A DNA stretch of 58,096 nucleotides from Vibrio sp. 10N.261.55.A7 (GCF_002877365.1 NZ_MCWZ01000335.1:1-58096), one strand, 5' to 3'; positions 47,232 through 56,728 are shown, numbered from the stretch's first letter. Numbers and translations are program-made. Notes: generated by a model not told the origin, from the letters alone.

Positions 47232-48791
47232 TTACATTGTGTAAGTGTAAGGCGCATTGATACCTAGTGGAATACCGAACGCCCAGTAAGCAAGTAGGAA
47301 GATTGTCCAACCAATTAGCATTGCGATAGAGAATGGCATCATCAATGCAGCTAACGTACCGATACCCGTCGACTTCACGTAACGTTGACAGTAAACAACC
47401 ACTAATGGGAAGAAAACCATTAGAGGAGAGATGATGTTCGATACAGAATCGCCAACACGATAAGCCGCTTGAGATAGCTCAGGAGAGATACCCACAACCA
47501 TTAGCATTGGAACTAGAATTGGACCAATTAGCGCCCATTTTGCTGACGCTGAACCAACCAGTAAGTTAACAAACGCAGTAAGTAGAATCATACCAACGAT
47601 CGTCAGTTCACCAGCAAGGTCCATTGCTTTCAGACCTTCAGCACCGTAAAGCGCAAGCATAGTACCAATGTTTGATTGGCCAAATGCCGATAGGAACTGA
47701 GCACAGAAGAACGACATAACAATGTACGCGCCCATCGTAGACATGGTCTCAGACATTGACTTGATAATATCGTTGTTACTATTGAATTTACCTGAAATAC
47801 GACCGTAAACGATGCCAGGGATAACAAACAGTACAAAGATAAGTGGAACGATTGACTGCATCAGAGGCGCAGAGAATGCAGTTAGCTCGCCTTCAGGAGA
47901 ACGTAATGCAGAGTCTTCTGGCATAAGTGCAAAGACAAGCGCTGCAATACCTGCAACCATTGCCCAACCTGCCCAACGGAATGCTTTAGATTCAATCTCA
48001 GTGAACGTACCTAGATCAGGTGCTTCTTCAGCATCTTCATCAACAGGTGTATTTGAAAGACGCGGCTCAATGATCTTCTCAGTTACCCACCAACCGATAC
48101 CTACGATTAGGAATGAAGAAAGACCCGTAAAGAAGATGTTCGCTAGAGGGTTAACAATGTATTCAGGATCAAGAACGTTTGCTGCTGTTTGCGTAAAGCC
48201 AGCTAACAGAGGATCGATACCAGAAGGAATAAAGTTAGCTGAGAAACCACCTGATACACCAGCAAATGCAGCTGCAATACCCGCTAGAGGGTGACGACCC
48301 GCAGCGTGGAAGATGATACCACCTAGTGGAATAACCAGTACGTAACCCGCGTCAGCTGCTGTGTGAGAAACAATAGCAACTAGAATTAGCATCGGTGTTA
48401 GTAGCTTAGCTGGCGTGAAGTTAAGCATCTTCTTAAGGCCAGTTTGAATGAAACCAGAAGCATCGGCAACACCAACACCTAGCATCGCAACCAAAACAAT
48501 ACCTAGAGGAGCAAACCCAGTAAACGTCGTTACCATGTTTGCCATAAAGCTAGCGAGTGCTTCGCCAGTAAGAAGGTTATTGACTTCTAGTGCATCACCC
48601 GTACGTGGGTTAATAAGGTCGAATGAAACATTCGATAGAATCGCTGAAGATACCCAGACAATAACAAGTGCCCAGAAAAATAGAATCGCAGGGTCAGGGA
48701 TTTTATTACCTGCTGTTTCGATTGCGTTTAAGAAGCGATCCATGCCGCTCGGCTTCGGCGATGGTGCTTGTTTTGCAGCTTGGTTACTCAT
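47232..48791 (-). CDS. AbgT family transporter (2)
   Basis: 519-aa polytopic membrane protein, clearly paralogous to the one at 32042-33631: shared FAPLGxVLVAMLGVxxA, FAGVSGGxSANxxxxxxDPL and YRxGDSxxNIIxPxM. The cargo is not determined. Same organisation: single gene, own terminator, own promoter region. Confidence 0.88.
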   Translation of the reverse strand: MSNQAAKQAPSPKPSGMDRFLNAIETAGNKIPDPAILFFWALVIVWVSSAILSNVSFDLINPRTGDALEVNNLLTGEALASFMANMVTTFTGFAPLGIVLVAMLGVGVADASGFIQTGLKKMLNFTPAKLLTPMLILVAIVSHTAADAGYVLVIPLGGIIFHAAGRHPLAGIAAAFAGVSGGFSANFIPSGIDPLLAGFTQTAANVLDPEYIVNPLANIFFTGLSSFLIVGIGWWVTEKIIEPRLSNTPVDEDAEEAPDLGTFTEIESKAFRWAGWAMVAGIAALVFALMPEDSALRSPEGELTAFSAPLMQSIVPLIFVLFVIPGIVYGRISGKFNSNNDIIKSMSETMSTMGAYIVMSFFCAQFLSAFGQSNIGTMLALYGAEGLKAMDLAGELTIVGMILLTAFVNLLVGSASAKWALIGPILVPMLMVVGISPELSQAAYRVGDSVSNIISPLMVFFPLVVVYCQRYVKSTGIGTLAALMMPFSIAMLIGWTIFLLAYWAFGIPLGINAPYTYTM

Positions 48792-49088
48792 GGTAACTCC
48801 GTATTTTTTGTGTGGTTGCCTTAGACCTTATTGATACTTTTCTTGGTCTATATAACGCTGCGCATTGTATAAAATTCAGACCTCAAAAGCACAAGGTTCT
48901 ATGACATTTTCTTTAAACAGAGGCATGTTTTGCAAAAACACAATCTACGTGCAACAATAAAATCACATCTCCGTATACCAAAAACCCACAAAACTTATAC
49001 CTAAATAAAACACATTAAATTAATCATTATCACCACAATAAACAACCCAACCAAGATCAACGACCAAAAATGAGGAAAATTACAGAAT

Positions 49089-49502
49089 TTAATCAAACTC
49101 ACTATACTTAGATAACATTGTTACAATTTTCACTTCTTTATCTTGTTGATAACGATCGAGCCAGTACGCCTTGAACGAGATTTGACTCAATGTATCCCCC
49201 ATGGTTAATTCAGATTCACAAGTGAGTTGTATCGACAATGTTGAACTGCCCACAGTCATGCTATTACACTCATTATGAACGTCCATCAATGTGTAATTGT
49301 GCGAAGAAAATGCCGCCCCTCTTTGACGAAACTTCTCCAACTGAGATTCAATCATATATAGCGCTTCTAAACTCGACTTCGCATTATCCGCTTTGCTTTC
49401 CACATAACTTTGGAGCTTGATCAATCCGAGCGATGCGACGCCGATTAGAATGAAAGCAATCATTACCTCAATTAGGCTGAATCCTTTCTGCTTAGCGGTC
49501 AT
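49089..49502 (-). CDS. pilV: Type IV pilus minor pilin PilV-like
   Basis: 137 aa. Prepilin leader MTAKQKG then FSLIEVMIAFILIGVASLGL, with Glu at mature position 5 and a class III signal cut after Gly. It overlaps pilX by 11 nt. The ATG at 49502 is chosen since the longer frame to 49670 lies entirely inside pilX. Last gene of the minor-pilin operon that primes or modifies the pilus. Confidence 0.85.
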   Translation of the reverse strand: MTAKQKGFSLIEVMIAFILIGVASLGLIKLQSYVESKADNAKSSLEALYMIESQLEKFRQRGAAFSSHNYTLMDVHNECNSMTVGSSTLSIQLTCESELTMGDTLSQISFKAYWLDRYQQDKEVKIVTMLSKYSEFD

Positions 49503-50814
49503 ACCACGACCCCTTTTTCCACTTCGGTTTGGCGGAAAAAACAAAGCTCGACGTAATATCACTGTTGTATTGCAATCGCATAGAGTTATCAAACAAAGCC
49601 ATTTGTCCTTGAGTATCAAAGACCATTCCACCTGTAAACTTGAAAGAGCCAGACTGTAGGTAGGTCGCATGTAGCGGGGTTAATGATGAGCCTCCATATA
49701 GACTACTTATCAGTGAATCAAAATTGGATGGGGTATGGGCAATGGGTACTTTTGTATTTGCACTGATATTTGCCCAATTTTCAGGAGCTGGTGAAAAACT
49801 CTCATTAAAATGAAAAACCACACCATCAATGGCACCCGATCCACGAATCGCAAGTACACCGTTATGCACCAACAAGAACAAATAGGTCTTTGCATGACTC
49901 GATTGAATCGCGATGATCGCATCTATCGCATCTTGGTTTAACTCACAGCTACCCTCTATCCAAATCTTATTGGATTCACCTCGAACAAGATCGTCTTTGA
50001 ATTTATCAACACAGTTCACGTCAGCCCCCTGCATGGTGTAGCTTAAAAATCCATACTCCTCATGCTCTCTCACTTGCTCCCAATCACCCCGTTCAAAACC
50101 AAACGTGCTTTTAAATGGATTAAGGGTCTCTACACGCTGAACGTCATTACCTACATTATGTGAAACAAAATTGTTCGCAGAGTCTTGCCATATACCGGCT
50201 TGCGAGCCCACATCAGTTTTGTGATTAGATGCGCAGTCGACACTATTATCAAAGTCTTCACTCGGCTTAGGAATCGACGAACCAACACCATGGTTTGTCA
50301 TACCAGCACTTGAAAATAGGTAGTTACTGACCACCACTGCAACACATTCATGTTCATTGTCGCTATTTCTAGGTCCAGGATCTGGCGGAGACACCAGAGT
50401 TGAACCAAATACAAGCAGATCTGATGTCGACTTAATCGCGCCTACTCCCCCACCACCTGAAAATACGATGCTTTTATTGATCTCTCTGTATCCGTATTTG
50501 GCTGATAACCTTTCAGGATCACTAGGACTGACCTGCAGGTGGTCAAGATCCATGGCTGAGCAAACACTGTTTAAATTCGTTGGAATGCTCGTATTATTGT
50601 TCTCAACAATCGATGAGAACGCACACTCCAAACCACCTTCGGCTCGCCAGTGAGCTTGGCGATCCTCAATTTGGTTGTTCGTAATTTTAATCTGATAGAA
50701 AACCCCTCTGTATGAACTTAGTGCCGTCGCCAGCGCGGCAACTAACAACATAGAGGTCATCAGCAATACTGAAGCCCCTGTTTGATGTCGTTGATGCAAC
50801 TTCCGCATCTTCAT
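49492..50814 (-). CDS. PilX-like minor pilin, unusually long
   Basis: 440 aa. A short basic leader MKMRKLHQRHQTG precedes ASVLLMTSMLLVAALATALS, a prepilin-type helix with no Glu at position +5, as found in PilX/GspK-like tip subunits. The body is 2-3 times longer than ordinary PilX, with Cys residues spread through it and a segment LFLLVHNGVLAIRGSGAIDG. Overlaps pilW by 4 nt and pilV by 11 nt. The name is by position and N-terminus only. Confidence 0.68.
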   Translation of the reverse strand: MKMRKLHQRHQTGASVLLMTSMLLVAALATALSSYRGVFYQIKITNNQIEDRQAHWRAEGGLECAFSSIVENNNTSIPTNLNSVCSAMDLDHLQVSPSDPERLSAKYGYREINKSIVFSGGGGVGAIKSTSDLLVFGSTLVSPPDPGPRNSDNEHECVAVVVSNYLFSSAGMTNHGVGSSIPKPSEDFDNSVDCASNHKTDVGSQAGIWQDSANNFVSHNVGNDVQRVETLNPFKSTFGFERGDWEQVREHEEYGFLSYTMQGADVNCVDKFKDDLVRGESNKIWIEGSCELNQDAIDAIIAIQSSHAKTYLFLLVHNGVLAIRGSGAIDGVVFHFNESFSPAPENWANISANTKVPIAHTPSNFDSLISSLYGGSSLTPLHATYLQSGSFKFTGGMVFDTQGQMALFDNSMRLQYNSDITSSFVFSAKPKWKKGSWYDR

Positions 50815-51476
50815 AGCCAGTTCCTTTGTTTCACGGCCATACTGACCGAGTGGTTATGCCGTCCGTCTTTGAGTTCCGCTTCCAAGTAGATTTCTGTTAA
50901 CAAGTTCTCAGCGCTGCTGGTGACTAGCGGAGTCGTATCAATAGTAAAGGCAACAACATTCACTACGTTTTGATCAAGCAGGTTGTAGCAACCGTTCAGC
51001 TCAGAAAGCGCCAACAGTGTGGCCTGCTTCTTTTCACAACTGAACAATGCGCCGTCTTTAAGCTTATATTTCACATGCTGATAGTTGGATGTGTCTTCAG
51101 CGTAGTAGGCAAAACCCATACTGCTTCCGCTTACCGCAATGGCATCATCTGAACCCGCTAGTTTAACGGTATAGCCTGATCCGCCATCAAACCCCGCTCT
51201 TTGAATGTCCGATCTCATCATTGCCGTTGTGCTCATTAAACTCTGTAGCACTAACAATTCTAATGACCGATCCTTTGCCGTTCGTTGACCACTTAAAAAC
51301 ACGCTGCCAATAATGGCGATCGCAATGATGCCGATTAACATCGAGATCATCATCTCGATAAGTAAAACACCGCTCTGCTTTCTCATTGGGCGGAAGTGAC
51401 GTGCAGAATGCCTAACGGTACGCTGACGATCTCGAGAATTAAGCATCTGGCTGGACTTAACAGGATTGATAGCCAT
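50811..51476 (-). CDS. pilW: Type IV pilus minor pilin PilW-like
   Basis: 221 aa. A prepilin cleavage site KQSG before VLLIEMMISMLIGIIAIAII (Glu at +5) and the PilW-typical MMRSDIQRAGFDGG. The ATG at 51476 is chosen because GGAG lies 6 nt upstream; it gives an unusually long basic leader of 36 residues. A shorter start at 51386 lacks a ribosome site. Overlaps fimT by 20 nt. Confidence 0.82.
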   Translation of the reverse strand: MAINPVKSSQMLNSRDRQRTVRHSARHFRPMRKQSGVLLIEMMISMLIGIIAIAIIGSVFLSGQRTAKDRSLELLVLQSLMSTTAMMRSDIQRAGFDGGSGYTVKLAGSDDAIAVSGSSMGFAYYAEDTSNYQHVKYKLKDGALFSCEKKQATLLALSELNGCYNLLDQNVVNVVAFTIDTTPLVTSSAENLLTEIYLEAELKDGRHNHSVSMAVKQRNWL

Positions 51477-51966
51477 ATTGCTCTCCATTCAGGCTGCAGA
51501 CTCGGATTCTACCCGGTGGGTTTGAGGTTTTAATGGAGAGCTGAATCGAACTATCTGACGTCGGATAAAAAGAAAGGCTTCCAGATTTAGGCCTCCCTCT
51601 AATCTCATCAAATGATATCTGCTCTGAGCTATAGGTATGGAGAAGGCTGATTCCCTGATATGGGCTACCATCAAAGTAAGCGATTTTATTGGCCGTAGTA
51701 AGGTCATCAGAATCTGCCAATATCACCGTCCAATCTAACCCCGAATAAACATCCCCTTCAAGAAAAGAAAAATGAGCAAATAGCTTGGTGTTTCTCATCA
51801 CAGCTTCCGATTTGCCTTGAATCAAAAAACCATTGAATTCAGTAGCAAGCCGTTTCATTTTGTTGCCCTCTATCATCGTGTTAAAACTGGGGGCAGAAAA
51901 AGCGAGAACAACACCGCATACACTAATCGTGATCACCAACTCCAACAAAGTAAACCCGCGAGCCAT
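51457..51966 (-). CDS. fimT: FimT/GspH-like minor pseudopilin
   Basis: 169 aa. Leader MARG then FTLLELVITISVCGVVLAFS with Glu at +5. GspH/FimT domain follows (FNTMIEGNKMKRLATEFNGF, LIQGKSEAVMRNTKL). In other bacteria FimT binds DNA for natural transformation; this is family knowledge. First gene of the fimT-pilW-pilX-pilV operon, divergent from pilE. Confidence 0.87.
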   Translation of the reverse strand: MARGFTLLELVITISVCGVVLAFSAPSFNTMIEGNKMKRLATEFNGFLIQGKSEAVMRNTKLFAHFSFLEGDVYSGLDWTVILADSDDLTTANKIAYFDGSPYQGISLLHTYSSEQISFDEIRGRPKSGSLSFYPTSDSSIQLSIKTSNPPGRIRVCSLNGEQYGYQSC

Positions 51967-52067
51967 TTCGCAACTCCCTATGAAACTTATTGTTTATAAT
52001 CCAATTCACTTGCGCTGATGCTATCAGGTAATAAAACTAGGGGGGAAATTAGTCAGGACAACTCGTA

Positions 52068-52496
52068 ATGATTCAATTAATTAACTGTAAACTATACAAA
52101 AAGAGAGAGGTTGGGATGACCTTGATCGAATTATTGTTCTCTGTTGCGATTATCGCGATACTCAGTGCAATAGCCTATCCAAGTTTCACTGATCACTCAT
52201 TGAAGGCACATCGTACCGCAGCAAAAGTCGACATGGCTCGAATTCAATTACAACTAGAGGAAGGGTATGACGGGCACTACAACTGGAGTTCGATAATCTC
52301 ATCGGGAAGTTGCACAATATGCGATAGCAGTGACTCTCGTTATCTCTTTTCAGTGACAAGTTCTGCCTCGATGGCGTACATCATCACTGCCACAGCGCAA
52401 ACGGACGCAGGCCAAACGAACGACAAGTGCTTGCCGCAAGACAAAACCATGACACTGAACGCGTTAGGGCAAACAACGCCAAGCGATTGCTGGTAG
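52068..52496 (+). CDS. pilE: Type IV pilin PilE-like
   Basis: 142 aa. Leader ending KREVG, mature MTLIELLFSVAIIAILSAIA with Met at +1 and Glu at +5. Two C-terminal cysteines and a D-region-like end (NDKCLPQDKTMTLNALG, TPSDCW). The ATG at 52068 has AGGA 9 nt upstream; the inner ATG at 52116 would remove the leader. Divergent from fimT by about 101 nt. Likely a minor pilin of the competence/chitin-regulated type IVa pilus. Confidence 0.87.
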   Translation: MIQLINCKLYKKREVGMTLIELLFSVAIIAILSAIAYPSFTDHSLKAHRTAAKVDMARIQLQLEEGYDGHYNWSSIISSGSCTICDSSDSRYLFSVTSSASMAYIITATAQTDAGQTNDKCLPQDKTMTLNALGQTTPSDCW

Positions 52497-52529
52497 TTCC
52501 TATTAGAGATCCAGTTTGAAAGGCATAAA

Positions 52530-52552
52530 ATAGCCTGTTATTGGCAGGCTAT
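52530..52552 (+). terminator. Weak terminator-like hairpin after pilE
   Basis: ATAGCCTG and CAGGCTAT with a 7-nt loop. No T-run follows, so termination efficiency is doubtful. Confidence 0.4.
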
Positions 52553-52629
52553 GACATTCATCAATCAGTTTATACATCAATCGGTTTATAGGGTTGTCTT
52601 AAGGCTCTATCAACCAATGACAAATTTTA

Positions 52630-53034
52630 TTAGAAGTAAACCCTCAACCCGGCTTTCGCTTCAAGTTCAAATTGCATTTCATCTAAGTAAAGATTTGGCC
52701 CTACATCGATGTAGAACCCCATCGGCTTTACCCTTAATTCAGCTCCTATGCCAGACGTCACCGCCATATAATGGGTATTTCGATCGATATATTGGCCACC
52801 AACAAATAAGTACAAAGGCGTATTAGAAACTTGAAACGACTTATTCGCACCGAGACCAAACTGATCGTCTAAGCTAACATTGAATCGGATGTCATTATGT
52901 TTAAACTCAAGCCCCCAAAATGGTTCTCCTACAAATAGCCCGACTCCAGTATTTGCTTTCACCCCTACGCTAAACACACACAGAGCGACAGCCAATGCAT
53001 ACTTTATTGCTTTGTTTTCTCTATTCTTTTTCAC
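52630..53034 (-). CDS. Small exported protein, unknown, beta-rich
   Basis: About 134 aa. Signal peptide YALAVALCVFSVGVKA then short alternating strands (NTGVGLFVGEPFWGLEFKHN, MAVTSGIGAELRVKPMGFYI) ending in KAGLRVYF, with an aromatic C-terminal residue typical of outer-membrane barrels. No family recognised. The GTG at 53034 is chosen (GGG 6 nt upstream); ATG at 53052 is an alternative. It converges on pilE and follows dnaJ's terminator. Confidence 0.6.
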   Translation of the reverse strand: MKKNRENKAIKYALAVALCVFSVGVKANTGVGLFVGEPFWGLEFKHNDIRFNVSLDDQFGLGANKSFQVSNTPLYLFVGGQYIDRNTHYMAVTSGIGAELRVKPMGFYIDVGPNLYLDEMQFELEAKAGLRVYF

Positions 53035-53299
53035 ATTCTGCCCTTTATACATTCTTCTTTTGATTACGCACACCATGATTGGTACAACGAAAGGCGGCGA
53101 GAATATCAGGCTTAATACAGGATTCATTGAAGAAAATAGAAAGTTCACTCATCTTTTACAACAGATGAAAAAGAATTCAAACTCATGACAGAGGATTAAC
53201 GGAAGTGCTTATATATCAGTCAGATAGACAAGGAAGGCAGTCGACAAAACAACAGTGAATAGGCAAAAGAAAATAAAACAATAATCTTAGCGAAAACAA
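53035..53299. other. Spacer between the exported protein gene and the dnaJ terminator
   Basis: A/T-rich, likely the promoter region of the exported protein gene on the minus strand. No further gene seen. Confidence 0.4.
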
Positions 53300-53325
53300 A
53301 AAGGTCAGCTGAAAAGCTGACCTTT
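53300..53325 (-). terminator. Terminator of dnaJ
   Basis: AAAGGTCAGCT and AGCTGACCTTT with a 4-nt loop (GAAA in DNA plus strand), followed on the minus strand by TTGTTTTC. Confidence 0.8.
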
Positions 53326-53351
53326 ATTAATCAATGCAGTAACCCAATCAA

Positions 53352-54500
53352 TTAGCTTGTTAGGTCATCAAAGAATTTTTTAACACCATTGAAGAAACCT
53401 TCAGATTTTGGTTTGTGCTTGTTTGCCGCTTCGCCACCACAAGACTCTTCAAATTCTTTCAGTAGCTCTTTCTGGCGTGAGCTTAGTTTTACTGGCGTCT
53501 CAACAACCAATTTCACGATCAAATCGCCAACACCGCCGCCACGAACACCTTTTACACCTTTGCCACGCATACGGAACATACGACCCGTTTGAGTTTCATC
53601 TGGCACTTTCAAGTTAACACGACCGTCGAGTGTCGGAACTTCAACTTCACCACCTAGCGCCGCCATTGCAAAGCTCACTGGCACTTCACAGTAAAGGTTG
53701 TTGCCGTCACGCTCAAAGATATGGTGCTCTTTAACATGAACTTGTACGTAAAGATCACCAGCTGGTGCTCCAGATTCTCCCGCTTCACCTTCGCCAGATA
53801 AACGAATGCGATCACCAGTATCCACACCTGATGGAATTTTAACATTAAGCGTTTTCGTCTTCTGTTTACGGCCTTGACCGTGACAAGAGTTACATGGGTC
53901 TTTAATGATCTTGCCTTTACCGTGACAGGTAGGACACGTTTGCTGAACAGCAAAGAAGCCTTGACGCATCTGTACTTGGCCGTGACCGTGACATGTGCCA
54001 CACGTTTCAGGAGAAGAACCTTTCTTAGCGCCACTTCCTTCACAGGTGTCACAGTGAACAAGCGTTGGGATCTCGATCTCTTTAGAAACACCTTTTACCG
54101 CTTCTTCTAAAGTCAGTTCCATGTTGTAACGCAAGTCTGATCCACGTTGTGCACGCTGACCACCGCCGCCGCCACGACGACCGCCACCAAAGATATCACC
54201 GAAAACATCACCAAAGATGTCACCGAAATCACCTTGACCGCCGCCACCGAAGCCGCCGCCACCCATTCCACCTTGCTCAAATGCAGCGTGGCCGTATTGG
54301 TCATAAGCCGCTTTCTTTTGAGAGTCAGTCAGAATTTCGTACGCTTCTTTTACTTCTTTAAATTTTTCATCTGAAGTGTCATCACCCTGGTTACGGTCTG
54401 GGTGGTATTTCATTGCTAAGCGCTTGTAGGCTTTTTTAATATCACGCTCAGATGCGTCGCGGCCGACACCGAGTACTTCATAAAAATCACGTTTTGACAT
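53352..54500 (-). CDS. dnaJ: Molecular chaperone DnaJ
   Basis: Co-chaperone that delivers substrates to DnaK and stimulates its ATPase. 382 aa. J domain with HPD at 33-35 (KYHPDRNQG), a Gly/Phe-rich linker ([15 protein letters not shown]), four CxxCxGxG zinc repeats ([32 protein letters not shown]), then the C-terminal substrate domain. The ATG at 54500 gives [12 protein letters not shown]; a TTG five codons earlier is unlikely. It lies 264 nt from dnaK with a highly structured spacer. Confidence 0.98.
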   Translation of the reverse strand: MSKRDFYEVLGVGRDASERDIKKAYKRLAMKYHPDRNQGDDTSDEKFKEVKEAYEILTDSQKKAAYDQYGHAAFEQGGMGGGGFGGGGQGDFGDIFGDVFGDIFGGGRRGGGGGQRAQRGSDLRYNMELTLEEAVKGVSKEIEIPTLVHCDTCEGSGAKKGSSPETCGTCHGHGQVQMRQGFFAVQQTCPTCHGKGKIIKDPCNSCHGQGRKQKTKTLNVKIPSGVDTGDRIRLSGEGEAGESGAPAGDLYVQVHVKEHHIFERDGNNLYCEVPVSFAMAALGGEVEVPTLDGRVNLKVPDETQTGRMFRMRGKGVKGVRGGGVGDLIVKLVVETPVKLSSRQKELLKEFEESCGGEAANKHKPKSEGFFNGVKKFFDDLTS

Positions 54501-54525
54501 GCTGTTGGTCACCAATTTAGTGCTA

Positions 54526-54546
54526 CAAACGGTTAAGGCCCGTTTG
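54526..54546 (-). other. Hairpin in the dnaJ leader
   Basis: CAAACGG and CCGTTTG pair with a 7-nt loop. On the transcript it lies 25 nt upstream of the dnaJ start and could affect translation or mRNA stability. Confidence 0.5.
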
Positions 54547-54552
54547 CGGTTG

Positions 54553-54627
54553 TATCAATATAGCTAAGGGGCTTATAGAACGGTGTGTGAAAGCGTTCTT
54601 ATAACAGGTCGCTTAGCTATATTGATA
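54553..54627. repeat. Long inverted repeat in the dnaK-dnaJ spacer
   Basis: TATCAATATAGCTAAG (54553-54568) is a perfect 16-bp inverted repeat of CTTAGCTATATTGATA (54612-54627). A second, inner pair (AGAACG with CGTTCT) extends the stem. No T-run follows. Confidence 0.8.
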
Positions 54628-54643
54628 AATCATTTACAAGCAG

Positions 54644-54673
54644 ACGGGCGTATGAGTTTCCTCAAACGCCCGT
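54644..54673. repeat. Second inverted repeat in the dnaK-dnaJ spacer
   Basis: ACGGGCGT (54644-54651) and ACGCCCGT (54666-54673) with an inner TGAG/CTCA pair and a 4-nt loop. GC-rich stable hairpin. Confidence 0.7.
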
Positions 54674-54764
54674 ATCGATATTTTTAAGCTGCGTTCTAAA
54701 ACAGACCACAGCTAAAATCAGAAGAAGAACATAGTCACTATGCTCCTCTTCTTAGAAGAAAAGA

Positions 54765-56684
54765 TTACTTCTTATCTTCTTTAACTTCTTCAAACTCAGC
54801 GTCAACTACATCTTCTTCTTGAGCTTGCTGTTGGCCTGCTTCTTCGCCGCCTTGAGCTTGTTCAGCTTGTGCTTTCTGCTGAGCAATCTCCATTAGCTTT
54901 TGAGAAGCTTCCATTAGAGCTTGTACTTTCGCGTCGATAGCTTCTTTGTCGTCGCCTTTCTTCGCTTCTTCAAGTTCTTTGATCGCTGCTTCAATCTTCT
55001 CTTTGTCTTCTGCAGGTAGCGCTTCACCAGCTTCTTCTACTTGCTTCTGAGTACCGTGAATCATTTGGTCAGCTTGGTTGCGAGCAGTCGCTAGTTCTTC
55101 GAACTTCTTATCCGCTTCTTTGTTCGCTTCCGCTTCTTGAACCATTTTCTCGATTTCGTCGTCGCTTAGGCCGCCAGAAGCTTGGATAGTGATCTTCTGC
55201 TCTTTACCTGTCTGCTTATCTTTAGCAGAAACGTGCAGGATACCATCCGCATCAAGGTCGAAAGTTACTTCGATTTGAGGCATGCCGCGTGGTGCTGCCT
55301 GGATGCCTTCTAGGTTGAATTGACCTAGAGACTTGTTGTAAGTCGCTTGCTTACGCTCACCTTGAAGAACGTGGATAGTTACCGCGTTTTGGTTGTCTTC
55401 TGCAGTAGAGAACGTTTGGTTCGCTTTCGTTGGGATCGTTGTGTTCTTCTCAACAAGCTTAGTCATTACGCCGCCCATCGTCTCGATACCAAGAGATAGA
55501 GGCGTTACATCTAGAAGAAGTACATCTTTAACGTCACCCGCTAGAACACCACCTTGTACAGCAGCACCCATTGCAACCGCTTCATCAGCGTTTACGTCTT
55601 TACGTGGCTCTTTACCAAAGAACTCAGTCACTTTAGCTTGAACCATTGGCATACGCGTTTGACCACCAACCAGGATAACATCGTTGATGTCACCAATTGA
55701 TAGATCAGCATCCGCTAGAGCAACTTTAAGAGGCTCAAGAGAACGTTGAACTAGGTCTTCAACTAGAGATTCTAGTTTTGCACGAGTCACTTTAACGTTC
55801 ATGTGCTTAGGACCAGTTGCATCAGCAGTAACGTAAGGTAGGTTTACGTCAGTTTGCTGTGCTGAAGAAAGTTCAATCTTCGCTTTCTCTGCTGCTTCTT
55901 TAACACGTTGCATAGCAAGAGGATCGTTCTTAAGATCGAGGCCTTGCTCTTTCTTGAATTCGTCGACTAGGTAGTTGATTAGACGGTTATCAAAGTCTTC
56001 ACCACCAAGGTGAGTGTCACCGTTAGTTGCTAGTACTTCGAATGTCTTCTCGCCTTCAACTTCGTCAATCTCGATGATTGAGATATCGAATGTACCACCA
56101 CCAAGGTCGTAAACAGCAATAGTGCGGTCGCCGCCTTTCTTATCAAGACCGTAAGCCAGTGCAGCCGCTGTTGGTTCGTTGATGATACGTTTAACTTCTA
56201 GACCTGCGATACGGCCAGCATCTTTTGTTGCTTGACGCTGAGCATCGTTAAAGTAAGCAGGTACTGTGATAACAGCGCCAGTAACTTCCTCACCAAGGAA
56301 GTCTTCTGCTGTTTTCTTCATTTTCTTCAGTACTTCAGCCGAAACTTGAGGAGCAGCCATTTGTTGGCCTTGCGCTTCAACCCAAGCATCACCGTTATCA
56401 GCTTTAACAATGTTAAATGGCATGATTTTGATGTCGCGTTGTACTTCTTCGTCTTCAAAACGACGACCAATAAGACGCTTAATAGCAAATAGCGTGTTAG
56501 TTGGGTTAGTTACCGCTTGACGTTTTGCAGGCTGACCTACTAGCGTTTCACCGTCAGTGTATGCGATAACGGATGCTGTTGTACGCTCACCTTCAGCATT
56601 TTCAATTACGCGTGGCTTGTCACCGTCTAGAACAGCAACACAAGAGTTAGTAGTACCTAAGTCAATACCAATGATTTTACCCAT
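54765..56684 (-). CDS. dnaK: Molecular chaperone DnaK (Hsp70)
   Basis: ATP-driven chaperone for protein folding and heat shock. 639 aa. Starts [20 protein letters not shown]; has the phosphate 2 and adenosine motifs ([28 protein letters not shown]), the linker [19 protein letters not shown], the substrate domain, and a C-terminal lid with a Q/E/A-rich tail ending in [10 protein letters not shown]. Two sigma-32 promoters lie upstream. GGAG lies 9 nt before ATG. Confidence 0.99.
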   Translation of the reverse strand: MGKIIGIDLGTTNSCVAVLDGDKPRVIENAEGERTTASVIAYTDGETLVGQPAKRQAVTNPTNTLFAIKRLIGRRFEDEEVQRDIKIMPFNIVKADNGDAWVEAQGQQMAAPQVSAEVLKKMKKTAEDFLGEEVTGAVITVPAYFNDAQRQATKDAGRIAGLEVKRIINEPTAAALAYGLDKKGGDRTIAVYDLGGGTFDISIIEIDEVEGEKTFEVLATNGDTHLGGEDFDNRLINYLVDEFKKEQGLDLKNDPLAMQRVKEAAEKAKIELSSAQQTDVNLPYVTADATGPKHMNVKVTRAKLESLVEDLVQRSLEPLKVALADADLSIGDINDVILVGGQTRMPMVQAKVTEFFGKEPRKDVNADEAVAMGAAVQGGVLAGDVKDVLLLDVTPLSLGIETMGGVMTKLVEKNTTIPTKANQTFSTAEDNQNAVTIHVLQGERKQATYNKSLGQFNLEGIQAAPRGMPQIEVTFDLDADGILHVSAKDKQTGKEQKITIQASGGLSDDEIEKMVQEAEANKEADKKFEELATARNQADQMIHGTQKQVEEAGEALPAEDKEKIEAAIKELEEAKKGDDKEAIDAKVQALMEASQKLMEIAQQKAQAEQAQGGEEAGQQQAQEEDVVDAEFEEVKEDKK

Positions 56685-56728
56685 CAGGCGATCTCCGAAT
56701 TAATTCTATTTAGATTTTCTATACACCC

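Noticed and set aside
49503..49670. N-terminal extension of PilV
   Set aside because: It lies entirely inside the pilX coding region, and a standard prepilin leader starts at 49502.
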